From Roseovarius sp. (lineage in GTDB: Bacteria; Pseudomonadota; Alphaproteobacteria; Rhodobacterales; Rhodobacteraceae), in contig JACIYT010000018.1 in NCBI GenBank assembly GCA_014359765.1, forward strand, positions 1 to 41,926: a stretch of DNA of 41,926 nt, in the 5' to 3' direction. The notes below the pieces were generated by a model. It ran no database searches. It worked only from the letters and a program-made list of their open reading frames with translations, and was not told the origin of the DNA. Numbering within the stretch: the stretch's first letter is position 1; each line of letters starts with the position of its first letter. The position numbers were made by a program, and so were the translations under genes. This document shows positions 1 to 8,673 of the stretch, piece by piece.

Positions 1-122
1 CTCTCCGCCCCGCAGACCGACGCCACAAGCGCGATCGTCAGGATGTCGAGAAGGTCATGGCGCTGCGCATTCCCGCAGCGCGGGTCGGGTATCTCGCGAA
101 AGATCGTGATCAGCGACGGCAT
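1..122 (-). CDS. ISAs1-family transposase, N-terminal fragment (runs off the window)
   Basis: The 40 visible residues begin MPSLITIFREIPDP and include the stretch RHDLLDILTIALVASVCGAE. This is the typical N-terminal DDE_Tnp_1-associated domain of ISAs1 (H-repeat-like) transposases: a conserved 'DPR', a 'RH-L-DIL-IAL' helix, then 'CGA'. The start ATG at 122 is preceded at a good distance by GGAGG on the minus strand, so the gene looks translatable. The catalytic DDE domain lies outside the window, so it cannot be said whether the transposase is intact. It reads away from rnd. Confidence 0.8.
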   Translation of the reverse strand, partial: MPSLITIFREIPDPRCGNAQRHDLLDILTIALVASVCGAE

Positions 123-205
123 CGGATTCCTCCATCCAGGCAACCCCCAGAAGAATCCACATCACCCCGCAGCGCCAGCGCTATTTCTCAAATGCGATTC
201 CCCTG
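1..205 (-). mobile_element. End of an ISAs1-family insertion sequence (partial)
   Basis: The left edge of the window cuts through an insertion sequence. The start of its transposase gene reads leftward from 122. About 80 bp of non-coding DNA lies between that start and the probable IS tip. On the minus strand the tip would begin CAGGGGAATCGCATTTGAG at 205. ISAs1-family ends commonly begin CAGGG, so I place the boundary at 205. The second end and the target duplication are outside the window, so the exact border is inferred. The element lies about 120 bp upstream of rnd. Confidence 0.6.
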
Positions 206-327
206 GGCCCCGCCCTTGCCATGGCCCGCCCCGCCCCGCCCCGCCTCGTGGCCATTTCCATCGCCGCGGGACTGGTCTATACCGCGCGGGTCCCGGACAG
301 GAACGCACGGAGCGCATCAGAGCCAAC

Positions 328-1488
328 ATGCAGACGATCACCACGACCGACGCGCTGGCCGCCTATTGCAGGGCGGCGCGCGAACACCCCTATGTCACCG
401 TCGATACCGAATTCCTGCGCGAGCGCACCTATTATTCCCGGCTCTGCCTCGTGCAGATGGCCGTGCCCGGCAAGGGCGATGCGGGCGCGGTGCTGGTCGA
501 TCCCGTCGCCGGCGGCGAGGCGCTCTCGCTCGAGCCGCTCTACGAGCTGTTCAGCGATCCGGGCGTTGTCAAGGTGTTCCATGCCGCGCGGCAGGATCTC
601 GAGATCTTTCATGTCGATGCGGGGGTGATCCCGGCGCCGCTCTTTGACACGCAGGTGGCCGCGATGGTCTGCGGCTTCGGCGAACAGGCGGGTTACGAGA
701 CGCTGGTCAAGCGCATCGCCAGGGCCACGGTGGACAAGAGTTCGCGCTTTACCGACTGGTCGCGTCGCCCGCTCACCGAGGCGCAGATGGCCTATGCGCT
801 GGCCGATGTGACCCATCTTCGCCCGATCTACGAGTTCCTCGCCAGCAAGATCGAGAGCACCGGGCGCGCGCATTGGGTGGCCGAGGAAATGGCCGTGCTC
901 ACCAGTCCCGAGACCTATCGCACCGATCCCGCCGAGGCGTGGCGGCGTATCAAGACGCGCAACACCGCGCCGAAATTCCTGGCCGTGCTGCGCGAGCTGG
1001 CGCGCTTTCGCGAGGAATACGCGCAGGCGCAGGACGTGCCGCGCGCGCGTGTGCTCAAGGATGACGCGCTGCTGGAACTGGCGGCGACCCGGCCGCAGAC
1101 GCCCGAGGATCTGGGGCGGGCGCGGCTGTTGCTGCGCGAGGCGCGCAAGGGTCCGGTCGCCGAGGGGATCCTCGCCGCCGTCAAGGCGGGGCTGGCCTGT
1201 CCGCCCGAGGCGATGCCGCGCCTCGCGGAGGCGGCGAAACCCGCCGTCAACCCGGCGCTTGCGGACATGCTGCGGGTGCTGCTGAAGGCGCGCGCCGATG
1301 CCTCGGGCGTGGCGGCGCGGCTGATCGCGAGCGCCGCCGATCTCGATCATCTGGCCGCGGGCGGGCGCGATGTGCCCGCGCTCTCGGGCTGGCGGCGCGA
1401 TCTCTTCGGGGCCGATGCGCTGCGTCTTTGCGCGGGGGAGCTCGGGCTGGTGGTGCGCGGCGAGGCGGTGGAGGCGGTGCCGCTCTGA
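328..1488 (+). CDS. rnd: Ribonuclease D
   Basis: This is a 386-residue 3'-5' exoribonuclease that trims tRNA and other stable RNA 3' ends in the cytoplasm. The DEDD exonuclease domain fills roughly residues 1-180. Exo I is VTVDTEFLRERTYY (D26, E28), Exo II is in VFHAARQDLEIF, and Exo III is in YALADVTHLRPIY. An HRDC-type helical domain follows (about 200-290), with a C-terminal tail as in E. coli RNase D. Length matches the family (about 375-390). The open frame extends upstream to 43 but that part overlaps the IS end and has no family similarity, so ATG 328 is chosen. The gene stands alone, converging on the lipoprotein gene after a 19-nt gap. The IS end lies about 120 bp upstream, so its promoter may lie in or be altered by the IS. 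Confidence 0.95.
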   Translation: MQTITTTDALAAYCRAAREHPYVTVDTEFLRERTYYSRLCLVQMAVPGKGDAGAVLVDPVAGGEALSLEPLYELFSDPGVVKVFHAARQDLEIFHVDAGVIPAPLFDTQVAAMVCGFGEQAGYETLVKRIARATVDKSSRFTDWSRRPLTEAQMAYALADVTHLRPIYEFLASKIESTGRAHWVAEEMAVLTSPETYRTDPAEAWRRIKTRNTAPKFLAVLRELARFREEYAQAQDVPRARVLKDDALLELAATRPQTPEDLGRARLLLREARKGPVAEGILAAVKAGLACPPEAMPRLAEAAKPAVNPALADMLRVLLKARADASGVAARLIASAADLDHLAAGGRDVPALSGWRRDLFGADALRLCAGELGLVVRGEAVEAVPL

Positions 1489-1507
1489 GCGCGGCAGGCT
1501 CGCAGGC

Positions 1508-2002
1508 TCAGAGGCGGATCACCCGTTCGTTCCGTGCGCCGCGCACGCGGATTTCGCGCGCGCCCGCCAGTTTCCTGCGCGAGATGAATACCGCCGCCAG
1601 AACCGCGCGCGTGGCCGAGGCATCCGGCGCCGCGGTTTCGGGCTGCTCGGCGCTCAGCGTGTAGCCGATCACGCCGTTGACAGGCTCGCCCGTCTCGCTG
1701 TCGGGGATCAGGCGCACGTCATGGGCATCCGGCCGCAGCGTCAGCCCCTCGACCCGGAGCAGCACACCGCCCGAGGCGGGCTCGATCACGGCGCTGGTGA
1801 TCGTCGCGACCGGCGTGCCGGTATAGGGCCGGTCGCGCATCCGCTGCTGGATGGACTGGAACAGCCCGGTCTCGGTGTCTTCCTTGGGGATCAGCGGGTT
1901 GGCGTCGGCGGCCTCGGCCTCGGCACGGCGGCGCCGTCTGCCGCCGCCGCAGCCCGCCAGCACACCCGCCGCCGCAAGCCCCAGAAATACGCGTCGCTTC
2001 AT
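1508..2002 (-). CDS. Putative lipoprotein, function unknown
   Basis: This encodes 164 residues. The N-terminus MKRRVFLGLAAAGVLAGCGG is a classical lipoprotein signal: two arginines, a hydrophobic core and a lipobox LAGC with C18. A very basic Arg-rich stretch follows the cysteine. The mature part has the character of an extracytoplasmic beta domain, but I do not recognise a named family. The open frame starts 33 nt earlier (2035), but the signal peptide fixes the start at 2002. It converges on rnd. Rhodobacteraceae carry similar small lipoproteins of unknown role, and the signal suggests an envelope location. Function is not assigned. Confidence 0.8.
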   Translation of the reverse strand: MKRRVFLGLAAAGVLAGCGGGRRRRRAEAEAADANPLIPKEDTETGLFQSIQQRMRDRPYTGTPVATITSAVIEPASGGVLLRVEGLTLRPDAHDVRLIPDSETGEPVNGVIGYTLSAEQPETAAPDASATRAVLAAVFISRRKLAGAREIRVRGARNERVIRL

Positions 2003-2160
2003 GCCCGATGCCCCTGTCAAGCCCGCCCCTGTCACGCTGTGCGACCTGCCTAGCCGATCGGCGCGGGGTTGAAAAGATGCAAGCGAGGGCTGGACCTGCC
2101 GCCGCCCCGGCCTTAGGTCTTCGCGCGGGGCGCCGGCAGGCGGGACAGCAGGAGAGTGGC

Positions 2161-2571
2161 ATGGCCAGCGAAGCCTTCGAGGAGATCGTCGCGGATTTCG
2201 AGTTTCTCGACGACTGGGAGGACCGCTATCGCTACGTGATCGAGAAGGGACGCGACATGGCGCCGCTCGATCCGGCGCTCAAGGTGGCCGCCACCCGCGT
2301 CGAGGGCTGCGCGAGCCAGGTCTGGCTGCATCCGCGCATCGAGAATGGCCGCTTCGGCTTTGACGGCGACAGCGACGCGCTGATCGTGCGCGGCCTGATC
2401 GCGATCCTGCGCGCGCTCTACAATGGCGTGCCCGTGGCCGAGGTGGGGCGTATCGACGCCCGGGCGGAACTGGCGCGGCTCGGGCTCGAGGCGCATCTCT
2501 CGGCGCAGCGCGCCAACGGGCTGCGCGCGATGATCGCGCGCATCCGCGCGGCGGCGGCCGAGGCGGCATGA
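2161..2571 (+). CDS. SufE-family sulfur acceptor protein
   Basis: This 136-residue cytoplasmic protein is of the SufE/CsdE fold. SufE accepts persulfide sulfur from a cysteine desulfurase (SufS) and passes it to the Fe-S scaffold. The active cysteine is C50 in TRVEGCASQVW, matching the E. coli SufE position (Cys51). The N-terminal FEFLDDWEDRYRYVIEKG and C-terminal LSAQRANGLRAMI helices are typical. The start at 2161 is preceded by an AGGAG-type ribosome site (caggagagtggc). The open frame reaches back to 2008, but that part has no similarity. It is not next to other suf genes, so it could be a stand-alone SufE; the partner desulfurase is not in the window. Confidence 0.93.
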   Translation: MASEAFEEIVADFEFLDDWEDRYRYVIEKGRDMAPLDPALKVAATRVEGCASQVWLHPRIENGRFGFDGDSDALIVRGLIAILRALYNGVPVAEVGRIDARAELARLGLEAHLSAQRANGLRAMIARIRAAAAEAA

Positions 2572-2720
2572 CGCCCGAGGCTTTCCCGAGGGTGGCTTTC
2601 CTGATACGTTCCGGGCATGCCCCCTGGGCGGATACTTGATCGCGGGCCGGAAAAAGGCAAACTGAAGCGGCAGACAGCCCGGACCCGCCCCATGCCGGAG
2701 CGCAGGGGCGAGGCGACGGG

Positions 2721-3773
2721 ATGCACCAAAGGGACGACAAGCCGATGAGCGAAGCCATGAGCACAGCCGACAGGACCGCCGAACTGCGCGAATTCCTCAG
2801 GCCCTACACCCGCAAGAGCGATCTGCGCGGGGCGTTGTCGTTTCTCGGGACGCTTGCGGCCTATGCTGTGGCGCTCTGGGGGGCGGTGGCGCTCATCGGG
2901 GCGGGGCTCTGGGCGCTGGCGCTGCCGCTGGTGGTGGTTCTCGCCTTTGCCGGGGTGCGGCTCTACGTGTTGCAGCACGATTGCGGGCATCATTCGCTCT
3001 TCGCGACGCGCGCGCTCAACGATGTGGTGGGGCATGTGCTGTCGGTGTTCTCCTTCACGCCCTACCGGGTGATGCAATACAATCACAACCAGCACCACGC
3101 CTATCTCGGCAATCTCGATCACCGCGAGACGACCGAGATCCACACCATGACGCTGCGCGAATGGCAGGCGGCGCCGTGGCATCGGCGGCTGTGGTATCGG
3201 CTCTATCGCAATCCGCTGGTGATGCTGCCGATCGGCGCGATCTATACCTATTTCATCGCCTATCGCTGGCCGCGCAATGCCACGCGCGTGGGGGTGTTCG
3301 GGGTGGTGGCGCATAATCTCGCGCTGGCGGCATATTTCTGGGTGATCTGGGTGCTGTTCGGGCTTGTCGGGCTCGGCGTGCTCGGGGCGAGCGCGGTGCT
3401 TGGCGGGATGATCGGCGTGTTCCTCGTCTATCTCCAGCACAATTTCGAAGAGACCTACTGGGACCGCAAGCCCGATCTCGATTTCCGCAAGGCGACGCTC
3501 ATCGGGTCGAGCTCGCTCGACCTGGGCTGGTGGTGGGATCTGGGCAGCGGCAATATCGCCTATCACGACCTGCACCACTACAATCCCGCCATCCCGTCCT
3601 ACAACCTGCGCCGCTGCCAGCGTGACCTGCCCGCCCATCTGCAAAGCCACGCGCCGATCCGCTGGCGCGAGGCGCTGCGCAGCTTCACCCTCAAGCTCTG
3701 GGATGAAGAGCGCGGTCGCCTCGTGCCCTTTCCCAGGGCGCGCCCTGCTGCGCAGGCCGCTGCCGCCGGGTGA
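2721..3773 (+). CDS. Membrane fatty acid desaturase family protein
   Basis: This 350-residue integral membrane di-iron protein is of the fatty acid desaturase superfamily. It has three histidine clusters: HDCGHHS, HNQHHAYLG and HDLHHYNPAIPSYNL, the last with the asparagine and proline typical of acyl-lipid desaturases. About four hydrophobic segments surround them (near residues 35-80 and 190-240). Such enzymes insert a double bond using O2 and ferredoxin-type electrons. Whether the substrate is a phospholipid acyl chain, a carotenoid or another lipid cannot be read from the sequence. In-frame ATGs exist at 2721, 2745 and 2757; 2721 has a GGGGCGAGG purine run upstream, but 2745 is possible. 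It converges on serS. Confidence 0.88.
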   Translation: MHQRDDKPMSEAMSTADRTAELREFLRPYTRKSDLRGALSFLGTLAAYAVALWGAVALIGAGLWALALPLVVVLAFAGVRLYVLQHDCGHHSLFATRALNDVVGHVLSVFSFTPYRVMQYNHNQHHAYLGNLDHRETTEIHTMTLREWQAAPWHRRLWYRLYRNPLVMLPIGAIYTYFIAYRWPRNATRVGVFGVVAHNLALAAYFWVIWVLFGLVGLGVLGASAVLGGMIGVFLVYLQHNFEETYWDRKPDLDFRKATLIGSSSLDLGWWWDLGSGNIAYHDLHHYNPAIPSYNLRRCQRDLPAHLQSHAPIRWREALRSFTLKLWDEERGRLVPFPRARPAAQAAAAG

Positions 3774-3809
3774 GCACGACGCGCGCGGGCGGGGCGCGCG
3801 GCGAGAGGC

Positions 3810-5102
3810 TCAGGCCAGCGCGCCCTCGGGCGTGAGCATCGTCTTGCCGCCGAGCCAAGGCGCCAGCACCTCGGGCAGGCGCACCGAGCCGTCGGCCTGC
3901 TGCCCGTTCTCCAGCACCGCGATCAGCGTGCGCCCCACGGCAAGCCCCGAGCCGTTGAGCGTGTGGACGAATTCGGGCCTGCCGCCGCCGGCGGGGCGGA
4001 AGCGGGCGTTCATCCGCCGCGCCTGAAAATCACCGCAGAGCGAGACCGAGGAAATCTCGCGATAGGTGTTCTGCCCCGGCAGCCAGACCTCGATATCATG
4101 GGTGCGCTGTGCGCCGAACCCCATGTCGCCGGTGCACAGCACCACGGTGCGATAGGGCAGGCCGAGCCGCTCCAGTATCCCCTCGGCGCAGGCGGTCATG
4201 CGAGCGAGCTCGGCGCGGCTCTGATCCGGGTGGGTGATCGAGACCATCTCGACCTTCTCGAACTGGTGCTGGCGCAGCATCCCGGCCGTGTCGCGCCCCG
4301 CCGATCCTGCCTCGGAGCGGAAGCATTGCGTATGCGCCACCATGCGACGCGGCAGGCTCGCCTCTTCCACCGTCTCGCCATGCACCAGATTGGTGAGCGT
4401 CACCTCCGCCGTGGGCACCAGCCACCAGCCATTGGTGGTCTCGTAGCTGTCTTCGCCGAACTTGGGCAATTGCCCGGTGCCCTGCATCATCTCGGGGCGC
4501 ACCAGCACCGGCGTCCAGGTCTCGGTGAGGCCGTTCTCGGTGATGTGGGTGTCGAGCATGAATTGCGCCAGCGCCCGGTGCAGCCGCGCCACCGCCCCCG
4601 AGAGCACGACGAACCGGCTCCCCGAGAGCCGCGCCGCCGCCTCGAAATCCATACCGCCAGCGACGGCAGGCAGTTGGTAATGCTCCTTCGGCGTGAAATC
4701 GAAACGCGCGGGCGTGCCCCAGCGTCTGATCTCGACATTATCCGCCTCGTCCGCCCCGTCGGGCACATCGTCAGCCGGCAGGTTGGGCAGGCCCATGAGC
4801 ATCGCGGTCAGTTGCGCATCGAGCTCGCGCGCCTCGGCCTGCATCGCGGCGACCTCGGCCTTTTTCTCGGCCACCAGCGCGCGCAGCCGCTCGAATTCGG
4901 CCTCGTCGCCCTGCGCCCGGGCGGCGCCGACCGCCTTGCTTGCGCGGTTCTGCTCGGCCTGCGCGCTCTCGGCGGCATGGATGCGCGCGCGCCGCGCCGC
5001 GTCGAGCGCGAGGATCTCGGCGGCGACCGGCGCAAGCCCGCGCCGCCCAAGCGCGGCGTCGAAGGCTTCGGGCATGTCGCGGATGGCGCGGATATCGTGC
5101 AT
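3810..5102 (-). CDS. serS: Seryl-tRNA synthetase
   Basis: This 430-residue class II aminoacyl-tRNA synthetase charges tRNA-Ser (and tRNA-Sec where present). The N-terminal start [20 protein letters not shown] leads into the long antiparallel coiled-coil arm (about residues 25-105) that recognises the tRNA variable arm. The catalytic core has motif 2 around FRSEAG...[10 protein letters not shown], the stretch [14 protein letters not shown], and motif 3 [18 protein letters not shown]. Length is normal for bacteria. It is divergent from yajC with about 180 bp between the starts, and its 3' end faces the desaturase gene. Confidence 0.97.
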   Translation of the reverse strand: MHDIRAIRDMPEAFDAALGRRGLAPVAAEILALDAARRARIHAAESAQAEQNRASKAVGAARAQGDEAEFERLRALVAEKKAEVAAMQAEARELDAQLTAMLMGLPNLPADDVPDGADEADNVEIRRWGTPARFDFTPKEHYQLPAVAGGMDFEAAARLSGSRFVVLSGAVARLHRALAQFMLDTHITENGLTETWTPVLVRPEMMQGTGQLPKFGEDSYETTNGWWLVPTAEVTLTNLVHGETVEEASLPRRMVAHTQCFRSEAGSAGRDTAGMLRQHQFEKVEMVSITHPDQSRAELARMTACAEGILERLGLPYRTVVLCTGDMGFGAQRTHDIEVWLPGQNTYREISSVSLCGDFQARRMNARFRPAGGGRPEFVHTLNGSGLAVGRTLIAVLENGQQADGSVRLPEVLAPWLGGKTMLTPEGALA

Positions 5103-5190
5103 TGGGGCCTCGCTCGGATGAATCGTCTGGGCGCGTGATAAACCAGTTTGCCCGGCAGGGACAGGTCACGCGCGCGCGCCCTTTCGCGCC

Positions 5191-5219
5191 TTGCAAAACC
5201 CCGGCCCGCCCCCTAGGTT
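5191..5219 (+). promoter_or_regulatory. Candidate sigma-70-type promoter for yajC-secDF
   Basis: TTGCAA (5191-5196) is followed after 17 nt by TAGGTT (5214-5219) in the serS/yajC divergent region, 64 nt before the yajC start. The -35 keeps the TTG that matters most in Rhodobacteraceae; the -10 is weak. Just downstream the sequence CCGTATCAG is repeated twice in tandem (5247-5265). Position and spacing are the only support. Confidence 0.35.
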
Positions 5220-5282
5220 CGCGCAAAATCGCGGGGGTGCTCCCGCCGTATCAGGCCGTATCAGTCAGAAGGACATGCCCCG

Positions 5283-5564
5283 ATGGAAGCCTTTACGCAG
5301 TTTCTCCCGCTCATCCTGATCTTTGCGATCATGTATCTGCTGCTGATCCGTCCGCAGCAGAAGAAGATGAAGGAACACCGGGCGATGGTCGAATCGCTGC
5401 GCCGCGGCGATCAGGTGGTCACGCAGGGCGGCCTGATCGGCAAGGTGTCCAAGGTCAAGGATGAGGGCGAGATCGAGGTGGAACTCGCCGAGGGGGTCAA
5501 GGTGCGTGTGGTGCGCAACACCATCGCGCAGGTTCTCTCCCGGACCGAGCCCGCCGAAGGCTGA
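5283..5564 (+). CDS. yajC: Preprotein translocase accessory subunit YajC
   Basis: This 93-residue single-span inner-membrane protein associates with SecDF in the holo-translocon. The N-terminal transmembrane helix FLPLILIFAIMYLLLIRPQQ (residues about 6-25) ends in the family signature RPQQKKMKEH. A small cytoplasmic domain follows, with GDQVVTQGGLIGKVSKV, the typical YajC glycine-rich turn. The start follows AGAAGGACATGCCCCG, which has an AAGGA ribosome site. The next gene, secDF, starts 33 nt downstream, the usual yajC-secD-secF order, so the two are almost certainly co-transcribed. Confidence 0.96.
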   Translation: MEAFTQFLPLILIFAIMYLLLIRPQQKKMKEHRAMVESLRRGDQVVTQGGLIGKVSKVKDEGEIEVELAEGVKVRVVRNTIAQVLSRTEPAEG

Positions 5565-5597
5565 GTTGCCCCTTCCGACCGCTGAAAAGGCCCGATC

Positions 5598-8231
5598 ATG
5601 CTGCAAATCGACCTGTGGAAACGTGTGACGATCTGGGTGATCGTGGCGCTCGGGCTGCTGATGGCGGTGCCCAATGCCTTCTATTCCCGGGTCGAGCAGC
5701 ATAACGACGCGCAGGCGCGTGTCGCGATGGGGGCCGATCCGGCGGATCTGGCGGAGGATCTGGCGCTCTGGCCTGACTGGCTGCCGTCGCGGCTGGTCAA
5801 TCTCGGGCTCGACCTGCGCGGCGGTGCGCATCTGCTGGCCGAGGTCAAGGTGGCCGATGTCTATCAGGCGCGGCTCGAGGGGATGTGGCCCGAGCTGCGT
5901 GACCTGCTGCGCGAGGAGCGCGACCGCGTCGGGCCGATCCGATTGATGCCGATGGAGGGGCCGGAGCTTCGGGTGCGGCTGCTCGAGCGGCCGGAGATGG
6001 CGGGCGAGGCGGCGGCGCTGGTGCGCGGTCTCGCGCGGCCCGTGACCACGCTGGCCGGCGTCGGCGCGAGCGATATCGAGGTGAGCACCGAAGGCCCCGA
6101 CATCGTCGTGCGCCTGAGCGAGGCCGAGCAGCGCGCCACCGACGAGCGCACCGTGCGCCAGGCGCTCGAGATCATCCGCCGCCGCATCGACGAGATGGGC
6201 ACGCGCGAGCCCACGATCGTGCGCCAGGGCGCCGATCGCATCCTCATCCAGGTGCCGGGGATCGGCTCGGCGGCGGAGCTCAAGGCGCTGATCGGCACCA
6301 CCGCGCAGCTCACCTTTCAGCCGGTGGTCAGCCGCACCAGCGATCCCGGCGAGAGCCCCGGCCCGGGCAACGAGATCCTGCCGGCGATGAACGAGCCGGG
6401 CGTGTTCTACATCCTCGAGCGCGCGCCAGTGGTGACCGGCGAGGAGCTCGTCGATGCGCAGCCCGATTTCGACCAGAACGGGCGGCCTGCCGTGTCGTTC
6501 CGCTTCAACCCGACCGGCGCGCGCAAGTTCGGCGATTACACCGCGCGCAACATCGGCAACCCGTTCGCCATCGTGCTCGACGGCGAGGTGATCTCGGCGC
6601 CGGTGATCCAGAGCCATATCCCCGGCGGTTCGGGGATCATCACCGGCAATTTCACCGTCGAGGAGAGCACCCAGCTTGCGGTGCTTCTGCGGGCGGGCGC
6701 GCTGCCGGCCGGGCTCGAATTTCTCGAGGAGCGCACGATCGGGCCGGAACTGGGCGCCGACAGCATCGAGGCCGGCAGGATTGCCTGCCTCGTGGCCTTT
6801 GCGCTGGTGCTGCTCTACATGGTGCTGAGCTATGGCATCTTCGGCATCTTCGCCAATATCGCGCTGCTCATCAATGTCGGGCTGATCTTTGGCCTGCTCA
6901 GCCTCATCGGCGCGACGCTGACCCTGCCGGGGATCGCGGGGATCGTGCTGACCATCGGCATGGCGGTGGATGCCAATGTCCTCGTCTTCGAGCGTATCAA
7001 GGAAGAGATGAAGACCGCCAGGGGCGCGGCGCGCGCGATCGAGCTGGGCTATGAAAAGGCGATGAGCGCCATCGTGGACGCGAATTTCACCACCTTCATG
7101 ACCGCGCTCATCCTCTATGCGATGGGATCCGGCCCGGTGCGCGGCTTTGCCATCACGCTGGGGCTGGGGATCGTGACCTCGGTGTTCACCGCGCTCTTCG
7201 TCACCCGGCTGATCGCGGTCATGTGGTTCGAGCGCAAGCGCCCGAAATCCGTGTTGCAGGGGCGCGCGCTGCGCCTCGTGCCGGAGGAGACGTCGCTCGA
7301 TTTCTTCAGCCGCTGGAAGCTGTGGCTGGGCATTTCCGGGGTGATGATCGTCGTGGCGCTCGGTTCCTTCGCGGTGCAGGGACTGAATTTCGGCATTGAT
7401 TTCAAGGGCGGCACCGCCATCCGCACCCAGAGCGCGGAGCCGGTGGATGTCGCGCGCTATCGTGCCGCCCTCGACGGGCTGGCGCTCGGCGATGTGAGCA
7501 TTGCCGAGGTGTTCGACCCGACCTTCGGACCCGATGAGAACGTGGCGATCCTGCGCATCCAGGCGCAGGACGAGGACGAGAGCGTATCGCCCGAGACCAT
7601 CGAGCAGATCGAGGCGGCATTGAAACAGGCGGTGCCCGACATCCGCTTTACCTCGGTCGAGAGCGTCGGGCCCAAGGTCTCGGGAGAGCTGATCACCGCG
7701 GCGGTGATCGCGGTGGCGCTGGCCATCGCGGCGGTGCTCTTCTACATCTGGCTGCGCTTCGAGTGGCAATTCGCCGTGGGCGCGGTCGTCGCGCTCGTGC
7801 ATGACGTGGCGCTGACCATCGGCATCTTTTCCGAATTGCAGATCCAGTTCGACCTGGCGATCATCGCGGCGCTGCTGACCATCGTCGGCTATTCGCTCAA
7901 CGACACGGTGGTGGTGTTCGACCGCGTCCGCGAGAACCTGCGCAGATACAAGCAGAAGCCGCTGCGCGAGGTGCTCAACATCTCGATCAACGAAACGCTG
8001 AGCCGCACGATGATGACCTCGGTGACGACGCTGCTGGCGCTCGTTTCGCTCTATGTGCTTGGCGGCGACGTGATCCGGGGCTTTGTCTTTGCGATGATCT
8101 GGGGCGTGGTGGTGGGCACCTATTCGTCGATCTTCGTGGCCTCGACCGTGCTCATGTGGCTGGGGGTCAAGCGCGACTGGTCCAAGCCCGACGCGAGGGC
8201 GGGAACGCAATTCGCCAATATCGACGCTTGA
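5598..8231 (+). CDS. secDF: Protein translocase subunit SecDF (natural SecD-SecF fusion)
   Basis: This 877-residue inner-membrane protein of the RND superfamily uses the proton gradient to pull preproteins through SecYEG. Residues 1 to about 550 are SecD: a first transmembrane helix, LVNLGLDLRGGAHLL, the large periplasmic P1 domain, then five helices including GIVLTIGMAVDANVLVFERI with the conserved aspartate. After a linker around RPKSVLQGRALRLVPEETS the SecF half begins (first helix near 575, LNFGIDFKGGTAI, then helices with YSLNDTVVVFDRVREN). Its length equals the sum of typical separate SecD (about 550) and SecF (about 320). No stop, restart or frame change is visible at the junction. RBS evidence at ATG 5598 is weak. 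The gene lies between yajC and an Mth938-like gene. Confidence 0.95.
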   Translation: MLQIDLWKRVTIWVIVALGLLMAVPNAFYSRVEQHNDAQARVAMGADPADLAEDLALWPDWLPSRLVNLGLDLRGGAHLLAEVKVADVYQARLEGMWPELRDLLREERDRVGPIRLMPMEGPELRVRLLERPEMAGEAAALVRGLARPVTTLAGVGASDIEVSTEGPDIVVRLSEAEQRATDERTVRQALEIIRRRIDEMGTREPTIVRQGADRILIQVPGIGSAAELKALIGTTAQLTFQPVVSRTSDPGESPGPGNEILPAMNEPGVFYILERAPVVTGEELVDAQPDFDQNGRPAVSFRFNPTGARKFGDYTARNIGNPFAIVLDGEVISAPVIQSHIPGGSGIITGNFTVEESTQLAVLLRAGALPAGLEFLEERTIGPELGADSIEAGRIACLVAFALVLLYMVLSYGIFGIFANIALLINVGLIFGLLSLIGATLTLPGIAGIVLTIGMAVDANVLVFERIKEEMKTARGAARAIELGYEKAMSAIVDANFTTFMTALILYAMGSGPVRGFAITLGLGIVTSVFTALFVTRLIAVMWFERKRPKSVLQGRALRLVPEETSLDFFSRWKLWLGISGVMIVVALGSFAVQGLNFGIDFKGGTAIRTQSAEPVDVARYRAALDGLALGDVSIAEVFDPTFGPDENVAILRIQAQDEDESVSPETIEQIEAALKQAVPDIRFTSVESVGPKVSGELITAAVIAVALAIAAVLFYIWLRFEWQFAVGAVVALVHDVALTIGIFSELQIQFDLAIIAALLTIVGYSLNDTVVVFDRVRENLRRYKQKPLREVLNISINETLSRTMMTSVTTLLALVSLYVLGGDVIRGFVFAMIWGVVVGTYSSIFVASTVLMWLGVKRDWSKPDARAGTQFANIDA

Positions 8232-8286
8232 GGCGGAGGCGGCGCGCGCGCGACGCGCGGCCCCGCCAGGGCAAGGAGACGACGCG

Positions 8287-8640
8287 ATGCGCATGAGCGA
8301 GATCACATTCGCCGGACTCACGCCGATCGACGGCTATGGCCCCGGATTCTTTCGCGTGGGGGGCGGCGTGATCGAGGGGGCGATGCTGGTGACGGCGCAG
8401 GGCGCCCGGTCCTGGGCGGGGCTCATTGATCCGGCGCCGCTCGTCGCGCTCGGCGGGGAGGTGGATGTGATCCTCATCGGCGTGGGGGCCGAGATGGCGC
8501 ATCTGCCGCCCGCGTTTCGCGCCGCGATCGAGGCGGCGGGGATCGGGGTGGAGCCGATGACCTCGCCCGCTGCCTGCCGGACCTATAACGTGCTCCTGTC
8601 CGAGGGCCGCCGCGTCGCGCTCGCGGCGCTGCCGGTCTGA
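8287..8640 (+). CDS. Mth938-like domain protein (DUF498 family)
   Basis: This 117-residue protein has the Mth938/NDUFAF3-like fold. Typical features are the start MSEITFAGLTPIDGYGPGFFRVGG, the central VDVILIGVGAEMAHLP, and the C-terminal GIGVEPMTSPAACRTYNVLLSEGR. The mitochondrial homologue NDUFAF3 helps assemble complex I. The role of bacterial members is unsettled. The ATG at 8287 follows a strong AAGGAG; a second in-frame ATG is at 8293. It sits between secDF and ccmA, only 33 nt before the ccmA start, an arrangement I recall from relatives. A role in membrane-complex assembly is an inference from context. Confidence 0.88.
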   Translation: MRMSEITFAGLTPIDGYGPGFFRVGGGVIEGAMLVTAQGARSWAGLIDPAPLVALGGEVDVILIGVGAEMAHLPPAFRAAIEAAGIGVEPMTSPAACRTYNVLLSEGRRVALAALPV

Positions 8641-8673
8641 GCCTTGGCGCGGGTTCGGGATGAGGCGGGGCGC

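Noticed and set aside
43..327. 95-residue N-terminal extension of RNase D
   Set aside because: It overlaps the IS end and intergenic DNA. The DEDD domain begins right after ATG 328.
5265..8321. Minus-strand open frame of 1018 codons opposite secDF
   Set aside because: His/Arg/Asp-rich composition is typical of antisense frames of GC-rich membrane protein genes; secDF on the plus strand accounts for the DNA.
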